A stretch of 38,946 bases of DNA, from positions 1 through 38,946 of the forward strand of contig CACYMP010000022.1 in assembly GCA_902775565.1 (NCBI GenBank), in the 5' to 3' direction. Numbering within the stretch: the stretch's first letter is position 1; each line of letters starts with the position of its first letter. This document shows, one piece after another, positions 31,810 through 38,946 of the stretch. Origin of the DNA: Oscillospiraceae bacterium. Lineage in GTDB: Bacteria > Bacillota > Clostridia > Saccharofermentanales > Saccharofermentanaceae. The translations under genes and the position numbers were made by a program. A model generated the notes under the pieces. The model made no database searches, had not been told where the DNA came from, and saw only the letters and a list, made by a program, of their open reading frames with translations.

Positions 31810-34191
31810 ATGGCAACAGTTACCGCAAAACAGCTTGAATCAATGATGCAGTCGCATGTCAGAGCTGAAACTGGAATGAGCCTTGAGCAGGCAACACCGA
31901 GGGATTACTGGACCGCGCTCGCAAAGTCAATCGTCGAGCTTATTTCCGAGAATTGGATGTCAACCAGGCAGAAGTACAATAAGGGCAGACAGGCCCACTA
32001 TTTCTCCGCCGAGTTCCTTGAAGGACGTTCTATGCTCAACAACCTCGTAAACTTGGGTATTTACGACCAGGCGAAGGAAGCTCTTGCAGCCTTCGGACTC
32101 AATATCACGGATATTCTCGAGGAAGAAACGGACCCGGCGCTCGGCAACGGCGGTCTGGGACGTCTTGCAGCATGTTTCCTCGATTCATGCGCAACCCTCA
32201 ACCTCCCTGTTACAGGCTACGGCATCCTTTACCGTTACGGTCTGTTCAGACAGGCTATCGAGAACGGCTTCCAGCATGAATACCCCGATTCCTGGATGGA
32301 GCACGGCTATCCTTTCATCGTTCCGAGATACGACCGCAAAGTTAAGGTCCACTACCAGGATATCGATGTCTGGGCTATTCCCTGCGATCTTCCTATCACA
32401 GGCTACGGCACAAAGAACGTCAACCTGTTAAGACTCTGGAAGGCGGAGCCTGCACAGGAATTTGACTTCAACCTCTTTAATTCACAGCGTTTCGACGACG
32501 CCGTCATCGAGAGGAACCGTGTACAGGACATCTGGAGAGTCCTCTACCCCAACGACACTTCCTACGACGGAAAGGTACTCCGTGTAAGACAGCAGTACTT
32601 CTTCGTTTCCGCATCCCTGCAGGACATCATCTACCGTTACAAGAAGTACCACGGCAATGATCTGCACGATTTCGCGAAGTACAACTCCATCCAGCTCAAC
32701 GACACTCACCCGGTAATCGGTATCCCTGAGCTCATGAGGCTTCTTGTCGACGAGAACGGAATCGAGTGGACTGAGGCATGGGAGATCACAAAGGCAACAT
32801 TTGCCTACACCAACCACACGATCATGGCTGAGGCTCTCGAGAAGTGGGATATCTCCATCTTCCGTTTCCTCTTCCCTAGGATCTACGAGATCATCGAGGG
32901 CATCAACAACCAGTTCAGAGCACAGATGTACGAGGCGGGCCTGTATTCAGAGCTTATCGACCGTATGTCTCCCCTCGCTGACGGCAAGATCCACATGGCT
33001 TGGCTCGCTATCTACGGTTCTCACTCCGTAAACGGCGTTGCAGCCCTCCACACCGACATTCTCAAGAACGAGACTCTCAAGGACTGGTACGGCATCTATC
33101 CCGAGAAGTTCTCCAACAAGACGAACGGCGTTACACCGAGAAGGTGGCTTCGTACATGCGATCCCGCGCTCGCAGGCCTCATCACGGAGCTTTTGGGCGA
33201 CGACAAGTGGGTCACAGACCTTGACCAGCTCAAGAAACTCGAGAAATACAAGGATGACAAGAAGGTCATGAAGCGTTTCATCGAGATCAAGAAGGCCAAC
33301 AAAGAGAGCTTTGCGGAATATCTCAAGGCTACACGCGGCATCGAGCTCAATCCCAACTCCTGCTTCGACATCCAGATCAAGCGTCTCCACGAATACAAGA
33401 GACAGCTCCTCAATGCTCTTTATGCTCTTAACCTTTACGACAGGCTCAAGGAGAACCCGAAGCTCGGCATGCCTCCGATAACGATCCTTTTCGCTGCAAA
33501 GGCTGCTCCGGGATACTTCAGGGCAAAGGCCATCATCAAGTTCATCAATGAGATCGCAAAGCTCATTGACGGCGATCCTGCGATGAAGGGTAAGCTCAAG
33601 GTAGCTTTCGTTGAGAACTACAACGTTTCCGTAGGCGAAAAGATGTTCCCTGCTGCAGACGTTTCAGAGCAGATCTCCACGGCAGGTCTCGAGGCTTCCG
33701 GTACGGGCAACATGAAGTTCATGATGAACGGTGCCGTAACTCTCGGTACATTGGACGGCGCAAACGTTGAGATCGCTGACTGTGTCGGTGACGACAACAT
33801 CTACATCTTCGGATGCCGCGCCCAGGACATGGCTGCAACAAAGGCTTACTACAACCCCAAGTGGCAGTATGAGAACATCCCCGGCCTCAAGAAGTGCCTC
33901 GACAGGCTTACAGACGGCTCATTCAACGATGAGGGTTCCGGCATGTTCAACGACCTGTTCAACGGTCTCATCTACGGCTCCAACTGGCAGCCCGGCGATC
34001 CTTACTATGTACTCGGTGATTTCGACGACTACAGAAAGCAGAGAGACAGAATGTACATGGATTACAAGGACGAGCTCAAGTGGGCTAAGATGTGCTGGGT
34101 CAATATCTGCAATTCCGGCAAGTTCTCTTCCGACAGAACGATCAAGGAATATGCTGACGAGATCTGGCAGATCAAGCCTCAGAAGATCTGA
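31810..34191 (+). CDS. glgP: Glycogen/maltodextrin phosphorylase
   Basis: Releases glucose 1-phosphate from the non-reducing ends of alpha-1,4-glucans using phosphate, in the cytoplasm. The 793 residues match GT35 family length. Clear motifs are GNGGLGRLAACFLDS near residue 115, the substrate loop HEYPDSWMEHG, NDTHPVIGIPELMRLL, and the PLP-binding site EASGTGNMKFMMNGAVTLGTLDGANVE, with Lys636 as the Schiff-base lysine. An AGGAG (31766-31770) lies 39 bases before the ATG, too far to be used directly, and only weak GAAG is near. An in-frame stop (31795-31797) rules out an earlier start. It could be called malP; substrate choice is not readable. Confidence 0.95.
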   Translation: MATVTAKQLESMMQSHVRAETGMSLEQATPRDYWTALAKSIVELISENWMSTRQKYNKGRQAHYFSAEFLEGRSMLNNLVNLGIYDQAKEALAAFGLNITDILEEETDPALGNGGLGRLAACFLDSCATLNLPVTGYGILYRYGLFRQAIENGFQHEYPDSWMEHGYPFIVPRYDRKVKVHYQDIDVWAIPCDLPITGYGTKNVNLLRLWKAEPAQEFDFNLFNSQRFDDAVIERNRVQDIWRVLYPNDTSYDGKVLRVRQQYFFVSASLQDIIYRYKKYHGNDLHDFAKYNSIQLNDTHPVIGIPELMRLLVDENGIEWTEAWEITKATFAYTNHTIMAEALEKWDISIFRFLFPRIYEIIEGINNQFRAQMYEAGLYSELIDRMSPLADGKIHMAWLAIYGSHSVNGVAALHTDILKNETLKDWYGIYPEKFSNKTNGVTPRRWLRTCDPALAGLITELLGDDKWVTDLDQLKKLEKYKDDKKVMKRFIEIKKANKESFAEYLKATRGIELNPNSCFDIQIKRLHEYKRQLLNALYALNLYDRLKENPKLGMPPITILFAAKAAPGYFRAKAIIKFINEIAKLIDGDPAMKGKLKVAFVENYNVSVGEKMFPAADVSEQISTAGLEASGTGNMKFMMNGAVTLGTLDGANVEIADCVGDDNIYIFGCRAQDMAATKAYYNPKWQYENIPGLKKCLDRLTDGSFNDEGSGMFNDLFNGLIYGSNWQPGDPYYVLGDFDDYRKQRDRMYMDYKDELKWAKMCWVNICNSGKFSSDRTIKEYADEIWQIKPQKI

Positions 34192-34195
34192 TTTG

Positions 34196-34204
34196 TGCTA
34201 TAAT
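34196..34204 (+). promoter_or_regulatory. Extended -10 promoter before the zinc-ribbon gene
   Basis: TGC followed by a perfect TATAAT (34199-34204), starting 5 bp after the glgP stop. No strong -35 is visible. It would give the small downstream gene its own transcript. Confidence 0.6.
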
Positions 34205-34233
34205 GTAACAACCATTTAAGGGAGGTGACGTAA

Positions 34234-34710
34234 ATGCCGATTTTTCAGGACCAGAAGGGTAAGAACATAGCCAATTTCCAGAAGATGATCGATGAGAAAA
34301 AGCATACTATCTGCAAGTATTACGATGAGATAGGTCATCTTTACTATGGTCAGTACAAGGATATGAACATTGATGTTACCAAGGACATCAATGCACGCTG
34401 CGAATCGATCTCCAACATCTACAAGGATATCGAGGAGCTCAATATCAAGATCTTAAGGGAGAAGGGCCTCAAGAAGTGCGCTATCTGCAGCACAGAGAAC
34501 CAGCTTGCCAATGCATTCTGCTTCAAGTGCGGCGCCAGATTCGCAGACGAGGACGCAGTTCCGGCTGACGTCATCGCTCCTCCGAACGCATGCGCTACTC
34601 CTCCGTCAGAGAGACGCGAAGAGGCAGCACCCGCAGTTTCAGAGCCTTCCATCCTCCCTGACGCACCTGCAGCTGAACCCGCAGCAGCCGATGAAGGCAG
34701 CGAGGGCTGA
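34234..34710 (+). CDS. Small zinc-ribbon protein
   Basis: A 158-residue cytoplasmic protein. The N-terminal half (about 1-85) is charged and probably helical or coiled-coil. A four-cysteine zinc ribbon follows (CAICSTENQLANAFCFKCGARF, about 88-109), then a disordered Ala/Pro/Glu-rich tail. I recognise it as one of the zinc-ribbon proteins common in Clostridia; the function is unknown. GGGAGGTG lies 6 bases before the ATG, one of the strongest ribosome binding sites in the window. It has its own -10 and a good terminator, so it is probably an independent transcription unit. Confidence 0.8.
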   Translation: MPIFQDQKGKNIANFQKMIDEKKHTICKYYDEIGHLYYGQYKDMNIDVTKDINARCESISNIYKDIEELNIKILREKGLKKCAICSTENQLANAFCFKCGARFADEDAVPADVIAPPNACATPPSERREEAAPAVSEPSILPDAPAAEPAAADEGSEG

Positions 34711-34738
34711 TAAGGCAGGACAAGATAAATAACAAAGG

Positions 34739-34775
34739 AACCGTGCAAGACAAACTCGAGCACGGTTTCTTTTTT
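34739..34775 (+). terminator. Intrinsic terminator after the zinc-ribbon gene
   Basis: AACCGTGC (34739-34746) pairs with GCACGGTT (34760-34767), followed by TCTTTTTT. It separates this unit from the IMP dehydrogenase promoter. Confidence 0.85.
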
Positions 34776-34819
34776 ATACAAACTGCAACCCAAAAGCGGT
34801 CCAAAATGTCCTATTTTTC

Positions 34820-34850
34820 TTGCGACATAACACGCGCTTTGTGCTAATAT
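34820..34850 (+). promoter_or_regulatory. Promoter of the IMP dehydrogenase gene
   Basis: TTGCGA (34820-34825) and an extended -10, TGC plus TAATAT (34845-34850), with a 19-bp spacer. The -10 context resembles that of the upstream zinc-ribbon gene (TTTGTGCTA). No riboswitch-like fold was seen in the leader. Confidence 0.55.
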
Positions 34851-34882
34851 TTATAAATTATATCTTTCAAGGGGGTCACAGC

Positions 34883-36391
34883 ATGGCAAAGATTTTCGAG
34901 CAGGAATCACGTACATTTTCAGAATATCTTCTCGTTCCCAATCTCACGACAGAAGATAACACACCGGACAAGGTAGATCTCTCCGCGCCCGTAGCGAAGT
35001 ATAAGAAGGGTCAGGAAGAATCAAGACTTAAGATCAACATCCCTATGGTATCTGCGGTCATGCAGTCCGTAAGTGATGACGGTATGGCTATAGCACTGGC
35101 ACGCTGCGGCGGTCTGTCCTTCGTTTTCCAGTCTCAGTCCATTGAGTCTCAGTGCGACATGATCAGGAAGGTCAAGAAATACAAAGCCGGTATCGTTGAG
35201 TCCGACTCTAACCTCTCCCCTGACGACACCCTTGAGAAAGTTTTGGAGCTCCACGAGAAGACAGGTCACGGCACTGCAGCCGTTACAGAGGACGGTTCAA
35301 AGACCGGCAAGCTCTTAGGCCTCGTTACGACACGTGACTACCGTGTCAGCAGAATGTCCCTCGATACCAAGGTAAGAGAGTTCATGACCCCTATAGATAA
35401 ACTCGTTACCGCACCCGAAGGCACATCCCTCAAGGAAGCCAATGACATCATCTGGGACAACAAGATCAACCAGCTCCCCATCGTAGATAAGGAAGGCCGT
35501 CTCGTAGGTCTCGTTTTCCGCAAGGACTACGATTTCCACAAGGCCAACCCTAACGAACTCTTAGACGCAGAGAAGAAGCTCATCGTAGGCGCAGGCATCA
35601 ACACCCGTGACTACGCAGAGAGAGTTCCCGCCCTCATCGAGGCAGGCGCCGACGTTCTCTGTCTTGACTCTTCCGACGGTTTCTCCGTATGGCAGGAGAG
35701 AGCACTCAAGTGGTGCAAAGAAAACTATCCTGACGCTATCGTAGGCGCAGGCAACGTTGTTGACGCAGAAGGCTTCAGATTCCTCGCTGACTGCGGCGCA
35801 GACTTCATCAAGATCGGTATCGGCGGCGGTTCCATCTGCATCACACGTGAACAGAAGGGTATCGGCTGCGGCCAGGCTTCCGCCGTACTTGCAGTTGCCG
35901 AAGAGCGTGACAAGTACTTCAAGGAGACAGGCGTTTATATCCCTCTGTGCTCCGACGGCGGTATCGTACATGACTACCACATGGCTCTGGCACTCGCCAT
36001 GGGCGCTGACTTCCTTATGCTCGGAAGATATTTCGCAAGGTTCGACGAATCCCCTACGAGAAAGCTCCTCGTCAACGGCTCTTACGTTAAGGAGTACTGG
36101 GGTGAAGGCAGTAACCGTGCACGCAACTGGCAGCGTTACGATGACGGCGGCAAGGGCGGCAAGATGGCTTTCGAGGAAGGCGTTGACTCATACGTTCCTT
36201 ATGCAGGTTCCCTCAAGGACGGCGTAGAGACATCTCTTGCAAAGGTCAAGGCTACAATGTGCTCCTGCGGCTCGTCTTCCATCGAGGAATTCCAGAACAA
36301 GGCTCGCCTCGTAGTCGTATCCTCCACCTCCATCGTCGAGGGCGGCGCACACGACGTCATCCAGAAGGAGAACGACAGAACTGCGCGCTGA
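34883..36391 (+). CDS. guaB: IMP dehydrogenase
   Basis: Oxidises IMP to XMP with NAD, the committed step of GMP synthesis, as a cytoplasmic tetramer. It has 502 residues: a TIM barrel interrupted by two CBS domains (about 115-230, ending [21 protein letters not shown]). The catalytic Cys319 is in [17 protein letters not shown], and the flap region includes the RY pair ([10 protein letters not shown]). The segment DSSDGFS replaces the common DTAHGH, so this is the divergent subtype found in some Clostridia and protists. The start is ATG 34883, after AAGGGGGT; the longer frame to 34820 covers the promoter. No guaA is adjacent. Confidence 0.93.
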   Translation: MAKIFEQESRTFSEYLLVPNLTTEDNTPDKVDLSAPVAKYKKGQEESRLKINIPMVSAVMQSVSDDGMAIALARCGGLSFVFQSQSIESQCDMIRKVKKYKAGIVESDSNLSPDDTLEKVLELHEKTGHGTAAVTEDGSKTGKLLGLVTTRDYRVSRMSLDTKVREFMTPIDKLVTAPEGTSLKEANDIIWDNKINQLPIVDKEGRLVGLVFRKDYDFHKANPNELLDAEKKLIVGAGINTRDYAERVPALIEAGADVLCLDSSDGFSVWQERALKWCKENYPDAIVGAGNVVDAEGFRFLADCGADFIKIGIGGGSICITREQKGIGCGQASAVLAVAEERDKYFKETGVYIPLCSDGGIVHDYHMALALAMGADFLMLGRYFARFDESPTRKLLVNGSYVKEYWGEGSNRARNWQRYDDGGKGGKMAFEEGVDSYVPYAGSLKDGVETSLAKVKATMCSCGSSSIEEFQNKARLVVVSSTSIVEGGAHDVIQKENDRTAR

Positions 36392-36392
36392 T

Positions 36393-36421
36393 TTGCAATA
36401 GCGCCCCGTTCTTATTAAAAT
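36393..36421 (+). promoter_or_regulatory. Promoter of greA-lysS
   Basis: TTGCAA (36393-36398), exactly 17 bp, TAAAAT (36416-36421), directly after the guaB stop. It would give greA and lysS a transcript of their own. Confidence 0.7.
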
Positions 36422-36454
36422 ATGCAAAGCTCAATTTGATTAAGGAGACAGAAA

Positions 36455-36946
36455 ATGGCTGAAGAACAATTAAAGAAGCAAATGACCAAGGAAGGTTATG
36501 AGGAACTTCAGAACGAACTTGCTTACAGAAAGACTGAGAAGACTGCCGAGATCACTGAAAAGATCATGGAAGCAAAGGCTCAGGGCGACCTTTCGGAGAA
36601 CTCCGAGTATGAGGAAGCCAGGATCGAGCAGGCTCAGAACGCCGCACGTATCGAAGAGATCGAAGCTATCCTCAAGAACGCAGAGGTCATCGACGATTCC
36701 GACATCTCTACAGATAAGGTGTCTCTCGGTGCTTACGTAACTCTCCAGAACACAACGACAAAGGAAGAATACAAGTATAAGCTCGTAGGCGAGAGCGAGG
36801 TCGACTTCAAGAAGAAGAGGATCTCCGAGAACTCTCCCGTAGGCAAGGCTATCATCGGCCAGAAAAAGGGCAAGACCGTTTCCGTATCCGCACCCAAGGG
36901 CATCATCAAATACAAAATCATTAAGATAGAGAAGAACAATGGCTAA
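36455..36946 (+). CDS. greA: Transcription elongation factor GreA
   Basis: Rescues backtracked RNA polymerase by stimulating cleavage of the transcript 3' end. It has 163 residues: an N-terminal coiled coil (about 10-80) with the acidic tip in GDLSENSEYEEAR, and a C-terminal FKBP-like globular domain containing SENSPVGKAIIGQKKGKTVSV. The length is normal for the family. AAGGAG precedes the ATG. It overlaps lysS by 8 bases. The greA-lysS order is common in Firmicutes. Confidence 0.95.
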   Translation: MAEEQLKKQMTKEGYEELQNELAYRKTEKTAEITEKIMEAKAQGDLSENSEYEEARIEQAQNAARIEEIEAILKNAEVIDDSDISTDKVSLGAYVTLQNTTTKEEYKYKLVGESEVDFKKKRISENSPVGKAIIGQKKGKTVSVSAPKGIIKYKIIKIEKNNG

Positions 36947-38462
36947 GAAATTCGTACCCAGCACAGAACCGTTAAGCGCAGAGGAGATCCAGGAACAGAC
37001 AAGGTTCCGTATGGACAAGCTCAAGGCTCTTCAGGAAGAGGGCAAGGATCCTTATGAAGAGCTCACCTACGACGTAACCAACCATTCGACGGAGATCACC
37101 GGCGATTATGATTCTTTCGCAGGCAAGACCGTCAGAGTTGCAGGCCGTCTCATGTCCAAGAGAGGCATGGGTAAGGTATCTTTCTGTGACCTTTACGACA
37201 GAAGGGGCAAGATCCAGATCTTCACCAAGATCGACAACCTCCCCGAAGAAGAGTACAAGGCTTGGCAGAACCTCGATATCGGCGACCTCGTAGGCGTTGA
37301 GGGCGAGGTCTACATGACCGAGAAGGGCGAGGTGTCCATTCTCACCAAGGCCTACAAGCTCCTCGCCAAGTGTCTCCATCCCCTCCCTAACAAGTATCAG
37401 GGCTTGAAGGACACTGAGATCCGTTACCGTCAGAGATATCTTGACCTTATCGTCAATCCCCAGGTAAAGGATACTTTCGAGAAGAGATCCAAGATCATCA
37501 AGGAAATCCGTAACTTCCTCGCTGACAGAGACTTCATGGAAGTTGAGACTCCCCTGCTCGTCACCAATGCCGGTGGCGCAGCTGCAAGGCCGTTCACAAC
37601 GCACTTTAACGCTCTCGATATCGACTTAAAGCTCCGCATCTCACTCGAGCTCTACCTGAAGAGACTTCTCGTAGGCGGCTTTGAGAGGGTTTTCGAGATT
37701 GGAAGGGTTTTCCGTAACGAGGGTATGGATACACGCCATAACCCTGAGTTCACTCTCATGGAGCTGTATCAGGCTTATACAGACTACAACGGCATGATGG
37801 AGCTCACAGAGTCCATGTTCCGCTATGTGGCAGAGAAGGTCTGTGGCACAACGCTCATCAAGTACGGCGACCTCGAGATCGATTTTGGCAAGCCTTTTGA
37901 GCGCCTCACAATGAACGATGCGATCAAGAAGTATGCCGGTATAGATTTCGATACAGTTGACGGAGACGAAGCGGCAAAGAAGCTTGCTGAAGAGCACCAC
38001 ATTGAATATGAGGCATGGCACACAAAGGGCGACATCGTTAACCTCTTCTTTGAGGAATACTGCGAGAAGAACCTGCTCCAGCCTACATTCATAATGGATC
38101 ACCCTCTTGCCATCTCCCCTCTTACAAAGAAAAAGAAGGGTTCTCCGGACAAGGTAGAGAGATTCGAGCTCTTCATCAACACATGGGAAATGTGCAACGC
38201 TTACTCAGAGCTCAACGATCCTATCGACCAGCGCAAGAGATTCGCTGCACAGGACGCTACAGCTGAAGCAGGCAACGACGAAGCTGATCATACCGATGAG
38301 GATTTCCTCAACGCATTGGAGCTCGGTATGCCTCCTACGGGCGGCATCGGCTACGGTATCGACCGCCTCGTCATGCTCCTGACAGACAGCCCGAGCATCA
38401 GGGACGTTTTGCTCTTCCCGACAAAGGGTGCCAATGGGATGCCAATCCTCCCAAACCCTTGA
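36939..38462 (+). CDS. lysS: Lysyl-tRNA synthetase, class II
   Basis: Charges tRNA-Lys with lysine. It has 507 residues: an N-terminal OB-fold anticodon-binding domain (about 60-170, VRVAGRLMSKRGMGKVSFCDLYD) and a class II core. Motif 1 lies around IRNFLADRDFMEVETPLL, motif 2 is FRNEGMDTRHNPEFTLMELYQAY, and motif 3 is GIGYGIDRLVMLLT. The ATG overlaps greA. A strong terminator follows 38 bases after the stop. All expected parts are present. Confidence 0.97.
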   Translation: MAKKFVPSTEPLSAEEIQEQTRFRMDKLKALQEEGKDPYEELTYDVTNHSTEITGDYDSFAGKTVRVAGRLMSKRGMGKVSFCDLYDRRGKIQIFTKIDNLPEEEYKAWQNLDIGDLVGVEGEVYMTEKGEVSILTKAYKLLAKCLHPLPNKYQGLKDTEIRYRQRYLDLIVNPQVKDTFEKRSKIIKEIRNFLADRDFMEVETPLLVTNAGGAAARPFTTHFNALDIDLKLRISLELYLKRLLVGGFERVFEIGRVFRNEGMDTRHNPEFTLMELYQAYTDYNGMMELTESMFRYVAEKVCGTTLIKYGDLEIDFGKPFERLTMNDAIKKYAGIDFDTVDGDEAAKKLAEEHHIEYEAWHTKGDIVNLFFEEYCEKNLLQPTFIMDHPLAISPLTKKKKGSPDKVERFELFINTWEMCNAYSELNDPIDQRKRFAAQDATAEAGNDEADHTDEDFLNALELGMPPTGGIGYGIDRLVMLLTDSPSIRDVLLFPTKGANGMPILPNP

Positions 38463-38499
38463 AAAATCGCACATTTTTAAAACTGAATTTTTCATGAAA

Positions 38500-38529
38500 G
38501 CCACGAGAATTGAGTCTCGTGGCTTTTTC
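38500..38529 (+). terminator. Intrinsic terminator of greA-lysS
   Basis: GCCACGAGA (38500-38508) pairs perfectly with TCTCGTGGC (38515-38523) around a 6-base loop, followed by TTTTTCTT. Confidence 0.92.
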
Positions 38530-38826
38530 TTGAAAGGTTTTGCCTGCAATCCGCCAAACTTTGAAAGGATTTGTAATAGTAAGTCACGTTTAAAAGCCAG
38601 TTTTACGGGTTGGAATCAAACTTCTGAATCGCACACTGGATAAAAACTGCTCCTCTTCATATCCTTATGTTATGGATACAATGACTGTGATATGGGGTGG
38701 AACCCTTGCTGTTCTCCTGAGCAGGCTCAGGAAGCCTGTGTTCAGAGTAGAAAAGATTAGCTGTACCTACAACAAAACTGTCAAAAGGTACGGCGTCTAT
38801 TACATGTGTATCGATGATCTTCCGCT
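38530..38826 (+). other. Stretch with short overlapping frames, possible gene remnant
   Basis: No clear gene is present, but two overlapping frames look protein-like. One runs to a stop at about 38760 and reads CYGYNDCDMGWNPCCSPEQA. The other (ATG 38672 to TGA 38828-38830) ends KRYGVYYMCIDDLPL, and its TGA overlaps the ATG of the zinc-ribbon gene that follows. They could be two halves of one frameshifted gene, or chance. No ribosome binding site is visible. Confidence 0.25.
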
Positions 38827-38946
38827 ATGAGAAGAAAAACTCTGGCTGAAGAGCACCCTGAACTTGTGCCCCAGTGGGGCACAAGTAATGAACTCTCTCC
38901 TTCAGATGTCTCCAGCGGATCCCATAAAAAGGTATGGTGGACCTGC
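38827..38946 (+). CDS. DUF4379-type zinc-ribbon repeat protein, N-terminus (partial)
   Basis: The frame from ATG 38827 runs 40 codons to the window edge. It encodes LAEEHPELVPQW, then LSPSDVSSGSHKKVWWTC. This is the start of a probable zinc-ribbon repeat (DUF4379 family), whose usual pattern is P-x-L-A-x-E-W followed by LTP-x-D-V-x-P-G-S-x-K-K-V-W-W-x-C. An in-frame TGA at 38815-38817 limits the start. No good ribosome binding site precedes it, though the upstream frame ends on an overlapping TGA. In this family several repeats usually follow, sometimes fused to nuclease-like domains. What follows here is outside the window. Confidence 0.7.
   Translation, partial: MRRKTLAEEHPELVPQWGTSNELSPSDVSSGSHKKVWWTC

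Noticed and set aside
34776..34882. Riboswitch in the IMP dehydrogenase leader
   Set aside because: The leader is about 25-30 nt after the predicted transcription start and shows no purine-riboswitch-like paired elements.
36392..36454. T-box or riboswitch controlling lysS
   Set aside because: lysS overlaps greA and their shared leader is under 30 nt, with a plain promoter and no specifier hairpin.

Overview
The window looks like a chromosomal contig from an anaerobic, fibre-degrading Clostridia member (Lachnospiraceae or Saccharofermentans-like). The basis is the ribose/galactofuranose-type sugar ABC transporter with a YesN/LytS-type sensor pair, the non-cellulosomal GH9-CBM3 lipoprotein, strong AGGAGG ribosome binding sites, the greA-lysS pair and the Firmicute heterodimeric ABC exporter. 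No rRNA, tRNA or CRISPR array was seen. The genus cannot be fixed from the sequence alone.

Layout. 1-113 is the tail of an IS3-family insertion sequence. 114-330 holds a degenerate palindromic repeat and a terminator. 333-12894 is a pentose (probably L-arabinose/arabinofuranose) module: araD, an FGGY kinase, two permeases, a double-ATPase and a substrate-binding lipoprotein on the minus strand. A divergent AraR-like repressor follows, then a minus-strand sensory operon (YesN-type regulator, LytS/YesM-type kinase, second sugar-binding lipoprotein). 12958-15630 holds an acyltransferase-3 membrane protein and a divergent lipoprotein. 15631-17007 is an AT-rich accessory patch: five palindromes in a strictly spaced array, followed by an orphan PD-(D/E)XK-like nuclease. 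17079-20799 is a heterodimeric ABC exporter. 20877-31636 is a long minus-strand run: prepilin peptidase, membrane protein, AI-2E-family transporter, two paralogous TPR membrane proteins, GH9 cellulase and a transglutaminase-like lipoprotein. 31810-38462 is a plus-strand housekeeping run: glycogen phosphorylase, a zinc-ribbon protein, IMP dehydrogenase, GreA and LysRS. The right edge starts a protein with a DUF4379-type zinc-ribbon repeat.

Most interesting signal. The palindromes at 15854-16177 form ten inverted 8-bp half-sites. Their start-to-start spacings are 32, 42, 32, 42, 32, 31, 32, 42 and 31 bp, all close to whole turns of B-DNA (31.5 or 42). The same 42/32 pattern recurs at 117-198, where the IS3-family element appears to have inserted inside one palindrome. 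The large array ends 15 bp before the ribosome binding site of the nuclease gene, so the two may form an undescribed repeat/nuclease system. That functional link is inference.

The sugar module reads as one circuit. The second binding protein with the kinase and YesN-type regulator probably senses extracellular pentose and activates the transporter, while the AraR-like protein senses cytoplasmic sugar. A hairpin after the transporter binding-protein gene probably sets stoichiometry. The isomerase (araA) is not in this window.
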